Source: UBA7985 sp049612785 (GTDB taxonomy: Bacteria; Pseudomonadota; Alphaproteobacteria; UBA7985). Taken from it: 36,458 nucleotides of DNA. Below are positions 16,743 through 24,608 of the stretch, piece after piece. The stretch lies in the NCBI GenBank assembly GCA_049612785.1, contig JBMZBW010000015.1:1-36458 (forward strand), given 5' to 3'. The notes under the pieces were generated by a model. The model worked only from the letters and a program-made list of their open reading frames with translations, had not been told where the DNA came from and made no database searches. How positions within the stretch are numbered: position 1 is the first letter of the stretch; each line of letters starts with the position of its first letter. Both the position numbers and the translations under genes were made by a program.

Positions 16743-17765
16743 ATGTCCCTCTCCTTTGACATCAATTACCGCCCTAAAGCGCCTTGGTTCGGTGGTGATT
16801 TGCAGACAATGTCAGCCGTCCTTTCCCCGCCAAAGGTCTCACTGGATGATGCAGACGTTGAAGACCTGCGCATCGCAGCAGACGATGGAACCGAGGATGT
16901 CCTGCTGGGACAGCGTCTTGTCCGCAGGGGGGAAGATGGCCCGCGTGAGGAAACCTCGATTGTGCTCCTGCACGGGCTGTTGGGTGACTTTGATCGGGAT
17001 TACATGCGTCTCTTGACGCGGCATTACCTCGACCACGGTTTTCCTGTCATTCGCATGAACCTGCGGGGAGCAGGCTCATCTCGGTTGCTTTGCACCCGTA
17101 ACTATCATGCTGGGTTTACTCAGGATTTAACGGTCATGGCACGGGCGCTGTCAGCGCGTGAGGATACGGGACGGCTGGCATGGATCGGCATCAGCCTGAG
17201 TGGAAACATGCTGCTCAAGGCGGCGAGTGAGGCGACCTTTATCGAGGCTGCGGATCAAACCGCGATTGTTTCGATTTCCGCGCCCTTTGACTTGCAGGCG
17301 ACGGCAAATCGGTTTTCCCGGCGACGCAACTTCATGTATTCGCGCTATCTGGTGAACAAAATCCGAAAGCAAATGCCTCTGCAGCCGGGATTGCGTCCGG
17401 ATCAGGTCGAACACCTGAAACGCATCAAAACCATCGGTGAGTTCGATGAACATTTCACCGCCCCGGATCATGGTTACAGCTCAGCGGATGAATACTATAT
17501 CGCAAACTCGGCGAAGCGATTTGTGCTGGATGCCAAATTACCCTGTCTGGCGATTGTAGCAGCCGATGATCCGTGGATTGACGATCGGCCTTACCGCGCA
17601 GTTGAGTGGTCAAAAAACCCGCTTTTAACACCGGCAATTTGTCGGACGGGCGGGCATGTCGGTTTTCATGCGCACGGTCATCGCGAGCCGATCTACACAG
17701 CCTGGTCCAGATCCTTTCTGGAGGCCTCATCAAAACCAGCCACACCGACCCCGACGAGCCGGTAG
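16743..17765 (+). CDS. YheT-family alpha/beta hydrolase
   Basis: A 340-residue alpha/beta-hydrolase. The YheT/ABHD1-3 group features are PWFGGDLQTM near the N-terminus, VLLHGLLGDFDRDYM (oxyanion loop), MNLRGAGSS, the conserved NYHAGFTQDL and the nucleophile segment WIGISLSGNMLLK. The acid is likely in AIVAADDPWID and the catalytic His in TGGHVGFHAHG. In most relatives the elbow is G-x-S-x-G; here the last Gly is Ser. Related enzymes act on lipid esters; the substrate here is unknown. It starts 2 nt after lpxB, so it is probably in that operon, and its 3' end overlaps dinB by 73 nt in convergent orientation. Confidence 0.85.
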   Translation: MSLSFDINYRPKAPWFGGDLQTMSAVLSPPKVSLDDADVEDLRIAADDGTEDVLLGQRLVRRGEDGPREETSIVLLHGLLGDFDRDYMRLLTRHYLDHGFPVIRMNLRGAGSSRLLCTRNYHAGFTQDLTVMARALSAREDTGRLAWIGISLSGNMLLKAASEATFIEAADQTAIVSISAPFDLQATANRFSRRRNFMYSRYLVNKIRKQMPLQPGLRPDQVEHLKRIKTIGEFDEHFTAPDHGYSSADEYYIANSAKRFVLDAKLPCLAIVAADDPWIDDRPYRAVEWSKNPLLTPAICRTGGHVGFHAHGHREPIYTAWSRSFLEASSKPATPTPTSR

Positions 17766-18859
17766 GTTTGTAAAGGTTCCCGTTCGATTTCAGTCGCGAG
17801 GAGTCGCTGAGCCACGGAAAATAGAACACGAGGGTCAGCCGTGTGGCCGTTCAGAGTCTGACTGCGGCTGAGAATATCAAAGTCCGTCGTCTTGAGTTTC
17901 AGCGTAACGCGCTTTCCTTCCAATTCATATTGACTCAAGCGCTCGGCAACCCGGTTTGAAAGCCGTTCGACCACGGCGGTGAGTTCCGCAAGATCGCCCG
18001 TGTCCTCCATAAGCGTGGTTTCGGAGCTTACTGATTTTGAGCCTCGATCTTCACGCACGCGTCGCGAGTCCTCGCCACGGCAAAAATGGTAGAGCCGTTC
18101 CCCGAAGCGACCGAACATAGCGACCATGTCTTCCTTCGGAAAAGCCCGCAGCTGAGCAATTCGCGTGATGCCAAGAGCGTTCATGCGCTTTGCTGTGGCT
18201 GGTCCCACGCCCCAGATGAGTTTCACCGGCTTGTCAGCGAGAAAGTCCATCGCCTCCGCCTTTCCCAAAACAGCAAATCCATCAGGTTTATCGAGGTCGG
18301 AGGCAATCTTTGCCAACAGCTTGTTGTGTGAAAGGCCGATGGAAATCGTTATGCCAATCTTGTCTTGCACCGTTTGCGCGAGGCGAGCGAGTTCAGTGGC
18401 AGGATGCTTGTTTGCTGTCGCAACCGACTCAAGATCGAGAAAGGCCTCATCAATCGATAAGGGTTCAACGTCAGGCGTCAGGGCGCGGAAGAGCTGGCGG
18501 ACCTCGAGACCGGTTTCCCGGTACTTCGCCATATTCGGCTTTATGATGATTGCCTGCGGGCAAAGCTGTTTGGCGCGGTACATTGGCATGGCCGAGCGAA
18601 CGCCCTGGATCCGCGCAAGATAGCAGGCTGTCGTCACGACGCCGCGTTGTCCGCCGCCAATGATGACTGGCTTGTGGCGCAGGCTCGGATCATCCCGTTT
18701 CTCAACGGCGGCATAAAAGGCATCACAGTCAATATGTGCCAGTGAAAGCGCGTCCAGTTCCGGGTGCTGTACCAGCTTGGGGCTGCCACAAGCCTCGCAC
18801 CGCAATGCGGGGGCGGTGGCGGGCGTCACTGTCAGACACGTCCGGCAGAGGCTGGACAT
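17693..18859 (-). CDS. dinB: DNA polymerase IV (Y-family)
   Basis: A 388-residue translesion polymerase. Catalytic carboxylates lie in HIDCDAFYAAVEKRD and LSIDEAFLDL; RGVVTTACYLAR and the helix-hairpin-helix region LIWGVGPATAKRMNALGI are also present. Before the polymerase domain is a CRTC...CEAC element that looks like a four-Cys zinc ribbon, as in other alphaproteobacterial DinB. The frame extends upstream to 18937, but the ATG at 18859 (MSSLCRTC) follows AAGGTGAAG at good spacing. The protein ends in KDLDQAV, where E. coli DinB has its clamp-binding peptide; no Q-x-x-[LM]-type motif is visible there. I saw no GTTC-N7-GTTC LexA box upstream. Confidence 0.95.
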   Translation of the reverse strand: MSSLCRTCLTVTPATAPALRCEACGSPKLVQHPELDALSLAHIDCDAFYAAVEKRDDPSLRHKPVIIGGGQRGVVTTACYLARIQGVRSAMPMYRAKQLCPQAIIIKPNMAKYRETGLEVRQLFRALTPDVEPLSIDEAFLDLESVATANKHPATELARLAQTVQDKIGITISIGLSHNKLLAKIASDLDKPDGFAVLGKAEAMDFLADKPVKLIWGVGPATAKRMNALGITRIAQLRAFPKEDMVAMFGRFGERLYHFCRGEDSRRVREDRGSKSVSSETTLMEDTGDLAELTAVVERLSNRVAERLSQYELEGKRVTLKLKTTDFDILSRSQTLNGHTADPRVLFSVAQRLLATEIEREPLQTYRLVGVGVAGFDEASRKDLDQAV

Positions 18860-18891
18860 AAAGCACTTCACCTTGATTGAAAGGGCCTTTA

Positions 18892-18907
18892 GTATTTCTC
18901 CAAATAC
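18892..18907. promoter_or_regulatory. Inverted repeat between dinB and the PleD-like gene
   Basis: GTATTT (18892-18897) and AAATAC (18902-18907) are a perfect 6-bp inverted repeat with a CTCC spacer. It lies in the 60-nt divergent gap, 12 nt before the cyclase ATG and directly next to its AGGA ribosome-binding site (18910-18913). It could be an operator shared by the two genes or a hairpin in the cyclase leader. It does not match the alphaproteobacterial LexA box. Confidence 0.4.
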
Positions 18908-18919
18908 GCAGGATGCGGA

Positions 18920-20296
18920 ATGGCCGGCCACGTTCACCTTTTATACTCAGATACGACGCTGGGCAGCGCCCTGCAACGGCAACTGCGTACGCTTTTTTTC
19001 CACGTGACGCACGGACCGCTGGAACCCGAGGAGCTGACAGCCTCTGGCATGCAAAGCGAAGGGCTGGAGCCAGAGGTCATTGCTGTGGTCCGAGCCGCCG
19101 GGTGGGGCAGCGATCAGCTGCGCCATCTGAAAAGGGCGTTTCCGCGCGCTTCTCTGGTCCTGGTTGATCCGATTCCCAGTACGCATTCCCAAGAGTTAGC
19201 GCTGGAGAGTGGTGCCGATGGCTACCTGCCCTTACCCGCCACCAACAAGCGGTTGAGCTTGGGTCTCATGGCCCATGTTAGACGCTCACGCAGGCTGGAT
19301 GATGCTGGGTCGACGGAGCATGTGCTGAGACTCTTGGGTTTCGAGCCGTCAATATTCGCAAGACCCGACACGTCGATGGACGAAAGCCAAATCGCAGTAC
19401 TGCACGAAGATGCAGACTTCGCCCACGCCATTAAAGCTCGCTTGGATGAAGAAGGTTTCGCAGCCGCGGTCGCCCCTTTTGAGCAGGGGGTTGAGTTCAT
19501 CGAAACTGCCGGGCTGGTTGTCGGTGCCGTGTCTGAAGCGGGCTGGGCCAAAGCGCTGCGCACAATCGCTGACATACGGTCTCAGCCAAAGTGTCGAATC
19601 CTGCCCATTACAGTCGCGAGCGCCGTTTTGACTCCCGCTGTCGAAAGCGCATTGGAGAGGTTGGATTTTGAAGATTTATGGCTTGGAGCAGAGCCAAACC
19701 GATTGCTGGCACTTATGGTCAAAGAGCAGGTGAGGATCAGTCGGCAAACCGAGCATCGGAAACGCGCCCTCACGCAGTCGCTGGATTTGGCGATCAAGGA
19801 TGGTCTTACAGACCTGTATAATCGCCGGTATCTCGCAGCTCATTTACCGCTGCAGATGCAGATCGCGCGGCAGTCAAAACGGCCACTGTCGCTGGCGTTG
19901 TTTGATCTCGACGGCTTCAAAACGCTGAATGATCGCTACGGACATCAGGCAGGGGATCAATTCCTGATCGGCTTCGCAAAGAACCTTCGCCGGCATTCCC
20001 GTGCTTCGGATTCTGCAGTTCGGTTGGGTGGGGACGAGTTTGCTTTGGTCCTCCCCAATACTGATTTGGCTGCTGCACGAACGGTGACCGAGCGCCTGAT
20101 TGCCGATATCGCCACCATTCGCCATGCCGGGTCCGACGACAAGCAGATCCGGATTTCAGCCTCAGCAGGATTGGTGACCATGCCTGCCGGTGATTGGGCT
20201 TCCACCTCCGACGCTTTGGTTGCGGTGGCGGATAGCCGGCTCTACGCGGCAAAAGAAAAGGGCGGTAACCAAATTGTGGATACCGCCCTGCTCTAA
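18920..20296 (+). CDS. PleD-like diguanylate cyclase with degenerate receiver domains
   Basis: A 458-residue protein with PleD architecture: two receiver-like domains (about 1-125 and 155-270), a linker helix and a C-terminal GGDEF domain (about 285-458). The linker SLDLAIKDGLTDLYNRRYL matches the PleD junction. The cyclase site is intact: FDLDGFKTLNDRYGH, GGDEF at 370-374 and ADSRLYAAKEKGGN. The product-inhibition site RxxD is RASD at 361-364, five residues before GGDEF. The receiver domains lack the acidic pair, the phospho-acceptor Asp and the Lys-Pro of true receivers, so phosphorylation control is probably lost. The ATG follows AGGA. rpmG lies just downstream on the other strand, but divK is absent. 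It should make c-di-GMP. Confidence 0.85.
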   Translation: MAGHVHLLYSDTTLGSALQRQLRTLFFHVTHGPLEPEELTASGMQSEGLEPEVIAVVRAAGWGSDQLRHLKRAFPRASLVLVDPIPSTHSQELALESGADGYLPLPATNKRLSLGLMAHVRRSRRLDDAGSTEHVLRLLGFEPSIFARPDTSMDESQIAVLHEDADFAHAIKARLDEEGFAAAVAPFEQGVEFIETAGLVVGAVSEAGWAKALRTIADIRSQPKCRILPITVASAVLTPAVESALERLDFEDLWLGAEPNRLLALMVKEQVRISRQTEHRKRALTQSLDLAIKDGLTDLYNRRYLAAHLPLQMQIARQSKRPLSLALFDLDGFKTLNDRYGHQAGDQFLIGFAKNLRRHSRASDSAVRLGGDEFALVLPNTDLAAARTVTERLIADIATIRHAGSDDKQIRISASAGLVTMPAGDWASTSDALVAVADSRLYAAKEKGGNQIVDTALL

Positions 20297-20317
20297 TGTC
20301 GTCGTTCTGTTGAACGC

Positions 20318-20485
20318 TTACTTCATCTTCGATTCTTTGAAGACAACGTGCTTGCGTGCAACAGGGTCATACTTGCGCATTTCCAGCTTTTCAGTGGAGG
20401 TACGCGTGTTCTTCTTCTTAACGTAGAAGTAACCGGTGTCAGCGGTGCTCACCATTTTGATGAGCACGTTAGCGGGTTTAGCCAT
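20318..20485 (-). CDS. rpmG: 50S ribosomal protein L33
   Basis: A 55-residue ribosomal protein. The frame reads from MAKPANVLIKMVSTADTG through YFYVKKKNTRT and KLEMRKYDPVARKH to FKESKMK, a full L33. It has no cysteines, so it is the zinc-independent (C-minus) form usual in alphaproteobacteria. The ATG at 20485 follows AGGAG with good spacing on the minus strand. It converges with the cyclase gene, leaving 21 nt between the stops. Linkage with a pleD-type gene is a known alphaproteobacterial arrangement. Confidence 0.97.
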   Translation of the reverse strand: MAKPANVLIKMVSTADTGYFYVKKKNTRTSTEKLEMRKYDPVARKHVVFKESKMK

Positions 20486-20520
20486 AGCCCCGAGCTCCTA
20501 GATTCAACAAATTGGAACGC

Positions 20521-20548
20521 ACCCTATAGGCAACCTGTGCTGAGTCAA
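20521..20548 (-). promoter_or_regulatory. Candidate promoter of rpmG
   Basis: On the minus strand, TTGACT (complement of 20543-20548) is followed after 16 nt by TAGGGT (complement of 20521-20526), within a CTATAGGGT context. The -35 is near-consensus; the -10 is weaker. The element lies in the 69-nt gap between the ctpA-type gene and rpmG, about 36 nt before the start codon. Confidence 0.45.
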
Positions 20549-20554
20549 CCGCGA

Positions 20555-22186
20555 CTAACGCAGGGATGACAGGCTTGCACTGGCTGACAGGATGCGTTGA
20601 TAGGCGTCAGGCGACATGGCGAGCTGAAGCGCGAGGTCGGAATCGTCTTCGGTGTACCGCTCAGAAGGGGGACAAACGCTGCGATAGTTTTCCTTGTCCT
20701 TCATATTCTGCGCGAGGATCGACCGCGCCCGGATCGCCGCAATATTGGGGACGCTGGCCAATGCATCGTCAATCACGGCTTTGGGGCTGCGATCTGTAAA
20801 GCAGATGTTCGGGGTCACGCCTGCCTTGTTCAAGGGAGCGCCTGAAGGTGCGAAGAAAGCGCCAGAGGTGACCGTCATCATTGCGCCGTTGGGCAGGTCA
20901 AAGCTTGTTTGGATTGAACCCTTCCCAAAGGATGTCGAGCCAATAACGATCCCGCGGCCATTATCCTGAATCGCGGAAGCCAAGATTTCGGAGGCACTGG
21001 CCGAGTTGCCATTGATCAGAACCAAGAGCGGCGCGCCAAGAAGAATGTCGTTTGGTTTGGCCTCAACCGTGTCTTTGTTGTCGATGTTCCGTCCTGCTGA
21101 AACCAGAATCGGGCCTTTTCCGACGACGTAATCCGCAATTTCCTGTGCAGCGGTCTTGAGACCACCCGGATTTTCACGCAAGTCCAGCAGCCAACTGGTT
21201 GGTTGTTCCTTGCGAAGGCTTCGCACCACGTCCAGGAACTCCGCTGTCGATTGCTCTGAGAAGACCGCCATCTGGATCACAGCGACATCACCAACCATCT
21301 GACCGCGCAGAGAAGGCAGAGCCACGATTTCGCGGCTGATGGTCCTGCGCAGGGTGCGGCCTTCGCGCTGGACCATGACCGTCGCCAGAGACCCGACAGG
21401 GCCACGGAGCAGACTGAGAACGAGATCCTCGCTCATCTCTCCTGTGACGCGCTGACCGTTCACGTGGGTAATCAGGTCCCCGTCTTTCAGGCCCGCATCG
21501 TCTGCGGGTCCACCGCGCACAACCTCACGAACCCTTATGCCATTTTCTTCATAGGCGATGAGAATGCCCATGCCGCCAAATCCGAAGACATCATCGCGAA
21601 ACAGATCAGCATCCGCAGCAGGTAGGTAGCGTGACACCCCATCAAGAAGGGACATATACCCTTCAAAAATTTCAGTTTCACGCGTGGCTTGCGGCATGCG
21701 CCGGATGCGCTCGCTGGAGGTGATCATGTGGAGCGTGACAAAGGCGGAATGCAAACCCCATTCGAGGTAATAATCGCCGTCAGGTTCCTCAAATTCCATC
21801 TGGCCGCCCGGCCCGTCGATCTGCGTAACTCCATTGGTGGATTTCAGCGAAAAGTCTGCCTGCTTGCCCAGATTGACCAGTCCCGCCATGGCAACTTCAC
21901 GCGGGTGGTACGCTTCGACATAAAGCTCCTGAATCGCGCCGATCCCTACGCCGTACAGAAACGCTTCGTCCGCATCTGGCAACTGACCACCTGACTGACC
22001 GGTTGGCAGTGCTTCCTCCAGCGCGGCACGCAGCTCAGCGGGCATGACGATGCTGGAACTCGCCGCTTTGCGTGCTGTGGAGCGTGCATTGACTTGACCA
22101 GCCTCACAGGCTGACAAAAACAATGTCAGCAAACCAAGCGCTCCAAATGCGAGTTGAGGGCCAAACCGAAATAGGTTCTGAGGCAT
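20555..22186 (-). CDS. S41-family (CtpA-type) PDZ protease, lipoprotein
   Basis: A 543-residue protein with a signal peptide and lipobox LSAC at Cys27, so it is probably anchored to a membrane facing the periplasm. A helical N-terminal region of about 170 residues precedes a PDZ domain (about 200-285, containing GGPADDAGLKDGDLITHVNG) and the S41 peptidase domain. The Ser-Lys dyad is likely S397 in NGNSASASEI and K422 in SFGKGSIQT, with the 25-residue spacing known from Prc. C-terminal processing proteases trim or degrade periplasmic proteins and often control cell-wall hydrolases. The substrate is unknown. It lies downstream of rnr on the same strand. Confidence 0.88.
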   Translation of the reverse strand: MPQNLFRFGPQLAFGALGLLTLFLSACEAGQVNARSTARKAASSSIVMPAELRAALEEALPTGQSGGQLPDADEAFLYGVGIGAIQELYVEAYHPREVAMAGLVNLGKQADFSLKSTNGVTQIDGPGGQMEFEEPDGDYYLEWGLHSAFVTLHMITSSERIRRMPQATRETEIFEGYMSLLDGVSRYLPAADADLFRDDVFGFGGMGILIAYEENGIRVREVVRGGPADDAGLKDGDLITHVNGQRVTGEMSEDLVLSLLRGPVGSLATVMVQREGRTLRRTISREIVALPSLRGQMVGDVAVIQMAVFSEQSTAEFLDVVRSLRKEQPTSWLLDLRENPGGLKTAAQEIADYVVGKGPILVSAGRNIDNKDTVEAKPNDILLGAPLLVLINGNSASASEILASAIQDNGRGIVIGSTSFGKGSIQTSFDLPNGAMMTVTSGAFFAPSGAPLNKAGVTPNICFTDRSPKAVIDDALASVPNIAAIRARSILAQNMKDKENYRSVCPPSERYTEDDSDLALQLAMSPDAYQRILSASASLSSLR

Positions 22187-22277
22187 TCTACATTCCTTGA
22201 AAATACTCAGAGACCATAGCGTGAGGTGAGTCGCTATGCTCGTTCCAGTCTGTTTATGCGCGGAAAATGAGCCAAGC

Positions 22278-24533
22278 TTATGGCCTTTTAGCTCGCTTAC
22301 CCGCTTTAACCTTTGTTTTCTTGGAAGATTTCACCTTCTTTTGAGTCGATTGAGACCGCGACTCGAGTTGTGTTCTCGACGGCATAGTGGGCTCACTTTC
22401 CCCCACGATCTCACCAACAAGGGAGCCGGTTAACCCGTCCGCTTCAACTAGCCGTATCTGGAGACGTTGAGACGCAGAAAAGACGCGCCCCCAGCGGCGT
22501 CCTTCGAGTGTTAGGGTCTTGCTGTCGAAATCATAGCGGTCATCGGGAAGAAGTCCCATGGGCACCAGCGCGTGCGCGCCTGAACGGTCGATTTCTACGA
22601 ATAAGCCAAACTTGGTCACGCTGCTGATACGAGCATCAAAGATCTCACCAATTTGCTCGGAGTGGTAGGCGGCGAGATAGCGATCTTTGGCACTGCGCTC
22701 GGCATAGGCCGCTTGGCGTTCAGACTCTGATATAGCCTCTGCCAGCGGGATCGGGGCCTCAGTTGCGCCCAGTGGTTCACCCCCTTCGCCCAACCCAAAG
22801 GCTGAGATCAAGGCCCGATGAACCGTGAGGTCGGCGTAGCGCCGGATCGGGCTGGTAAAGTGAGCGTAGCTTTCGAGTCCCAGCCCGAAATGCCCGATGT
22901 TGCGCGGGGAATAGACCGCCTGTGCCTGTGCACGCAGGACGGCTTCGTTAATCATTGCGGCGTAGTCTTCGCCTTCCACACCCTTCAGAATGCCGTTCAG
23001 CTTTCCCGCGGTCAAACGGGTGCCGCGCTGGATGTTCACGGGGGTGCCGTCGAGTAGGTTGGCGAGATGTTCGAGCTTTATCGGGTCAGGATGGTCGTGG
23101 ACTCGATACATGACCGAGTGTTCCTGCGCCTCTAACACCTGCGCGGCTGCAACGTTCGCGAGGATCATCAGCTCTTCGATGATTTTGTGCGACGTTAGCC
23201 GAGCGCGGGGGCGGATATCGACAACGCGGGATTTGTCCTCCGACAGTTCGATCACGCGCTCAGGAACGTCCAGGTCCAGTGCGCCGCGTTCTTCACGAGC
23301 CTTGGCCAGAACCTCAAAAGCCGCCTTCAGGGGGATGAGGTTGGACTCCAAAAGCGGTTCGATTTCTTCGTCTGGATTGCCATTCAGCGCCGCTTCAACC
23401 CGCTCGTAAGTGAGCCGGGCGGCAGAGCGCATGATCCCCCGCTCAAACCGCTTGGCGGTCAGTTTACCCTGAGTGTCGATGGTCATGTCAGCAACCAGAC
23501 AGCCCCGATCCTCATGCGGGACCAACGAGCACCATCCGTTCGAAAGTGCCTCAGGCAACATCGGCAAGACCCGGTCTGGAAAGTAGCAGGAATTGCCTCT
23601 TAACTTAGCTTCTCGGTCCAGCGCAGACTGCGGGCGGACATAGTGCGAGACATCGGCGATGGCCACAAGAATGCGGAAACCGGCTTTATCGGGCAGAGCT
23701 TCGGCCCAGACTGCGTCATCGAAATCGCGCGCGTCTTCTCCATCGATGGTGACCAGCGGAATGTCGCGATAATCGACGCGCCCTTTTGCAGGAACGGCTT
23801 GCGCGGCTTCAGCCTCTTCCACGGCGGCATCCGGAAAATGCAGGCGGAGCCGGTGTTCTGCCGCTGAAATCAAAGAGATCGCGCCGACATCGTGCTCATG
23901 GCCCAAAACCTCAATAATGCGAGCCTTGGGCAGATCCAGACGTCCGGTGCCGATAACCTCAGCCCGAACCAGCGTGCCCGGTTCAGCCGAATTTCTGTCT
24001 TCAGCACGGATGATAAAGTCGGTTTTGGCGCGTTTGTCTGTCGAGCGCAGGGAGCCACCTTGCTCAACAACACCAACGATGATGTCGTGGTGTGGACGCG
24101 GAAGAGATTTGAAAGGCAGCGCTCGAAAAGCGCCCTCACCAGCAGGTTCGATTTTGGCCAGAACCCGGTCACCTGAACCGGGTGCGCTTTCCAAACTGCC
24201 TTCGCCGAGAAAAATAAGCGGGGGCGCTCCTCGGAAATTGCGCTCGATGGGGAGGCAAATGACATCGCCATTTTCATCCGGCGCGAGAATTTCCAGCGGC
24301 AGCACGGCGGGAAGCCCTTGCTTCTGCCAGCGTGACTTGCTTGGCGTTGCGGCCATCAAACCGTCACGCTCAAACTGCTTGAGCAGTGTTTTCAACCAAA
24401 CGCGGCCACCACCCTTAATACCAAACTCACGGGCGATGCTCCGTTTATCGGCTTTATCGGGATTGCTTTGGATGAATTTTAGGATCGCGTCGCGGTCCAG
24501 TTGCCCTGTATCGGCATTTTTGGATTTCGCCAT
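22278..24533 (-). CDS. rnr: Ribonuclease R
   Basis: A 751-residue 3'-5' exoribonuclease of the RNB family. An N-terminal winged-helix-like region (REFGIKGGGRVWLKTLLKQF) is followed by cold-shock-type OB domains. The RNB core has IDGEDARDFDDAVWAE, which supplies catalytic Asp residues, and YFPDRVLPMLPEALSN; FTSPIRRYADLTVHRAL is the last RNB motif. A C-terminal S1 domain (IFDARISSVTKFGLFVEI) and a Lys-rich tail (KKVKSSKKTKVKAGKRAKRP) complete it. RNase R degrades structured RNA and matures or turns over rRNA. It follows topA on the minus strand across a hairpin. Confidence 0.97.
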   Translation of the reverse strand: MAKSKNADTGQLDRDAILKFIQSNPDKADKRSIAREFGIKGGGRVWLKTLLKQFERDGLMAATPSKSRWQKQGLPAVLPLEILAPDENGDVICLPIERNFRGAPPLIFLGEGSLESAPGSGDRVLAKIEPAGEGAFRALPFKSLPRPHHDIIVGVVEQGGSLRSTDKRAKTDFIIRAEDRNSAEPGTLVRAEVIGTGRLDLPKARIIEVLGHEHDVGAISLISAAEHRLRLHFPDAAVEEAEAAQAVPAKGRVDYRDIPLVTIDGEDARDFDDAVWAEALPDKAGFRILVAIADVSHYVRPQSALDREAKLRGNSCYFPDRVLPMLPEALSNGWCSLVPHEDRGCLVADMTIDTQGKLTAKRFERGIMRSAARLTYERVEAALNGNPDEEIEPLLESNLIPLKAAFEVLAKAREERGALDLDVPERVIELSEDKSRVVDIRPRARLTSHKIIEELMILANVAAAQVLEAQEHSVMYRVHDHPDPIKLEHLANLLDGTPVNIQRGTRLTAGKLNGILKGVEGEDYAAMINEAVLRAQAQAVYSPRNIGHFGLGLESYAHFTSPIRRYADLTVHRALISAFGLGEGGEPLGATEAPIPLAEAISESERQAAYAERSAKDRYLAAYHSEQIGEIFDARISSVTKFGLFVEIDRSGAHALVPMGLLPDDRYDFDSKTLTLEGRRWGRVFSASQRLQIRLVEADGLTGSLVGEIVGESEPTMPSRTQLESRSQSTQKKVKSSKKTKVKAGKRAKRP

Positions 24534-24570
24534 GGAACCAGCCTATGCCCCTTTATGGACCGCAAGGAAG

Positions 24571-24595
24571 GAGCGGTTTCACCGTGAAACCGCTC
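24571..24595 (-). terminator. Perfect 11-bp hairpin between topA and rnr
   Basis: GAGCGGTTTCA (24571-24581) and TGAAACCGCTC (24585-24595) form a perfect inverted repeat with a 3-nt loop, in the 75-nt gap between the topA stop and the rnr start. On the transcribed (minus) strand it is followed by CTTCCTTGCGG, a weak pyrimidine tail rather than a clear U-run. Partial termination or protection of the topA message end is plausible. Confidence 0.65.
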
Positions 24596-24608
24596 TGTAT
24601 CAGGCTGC

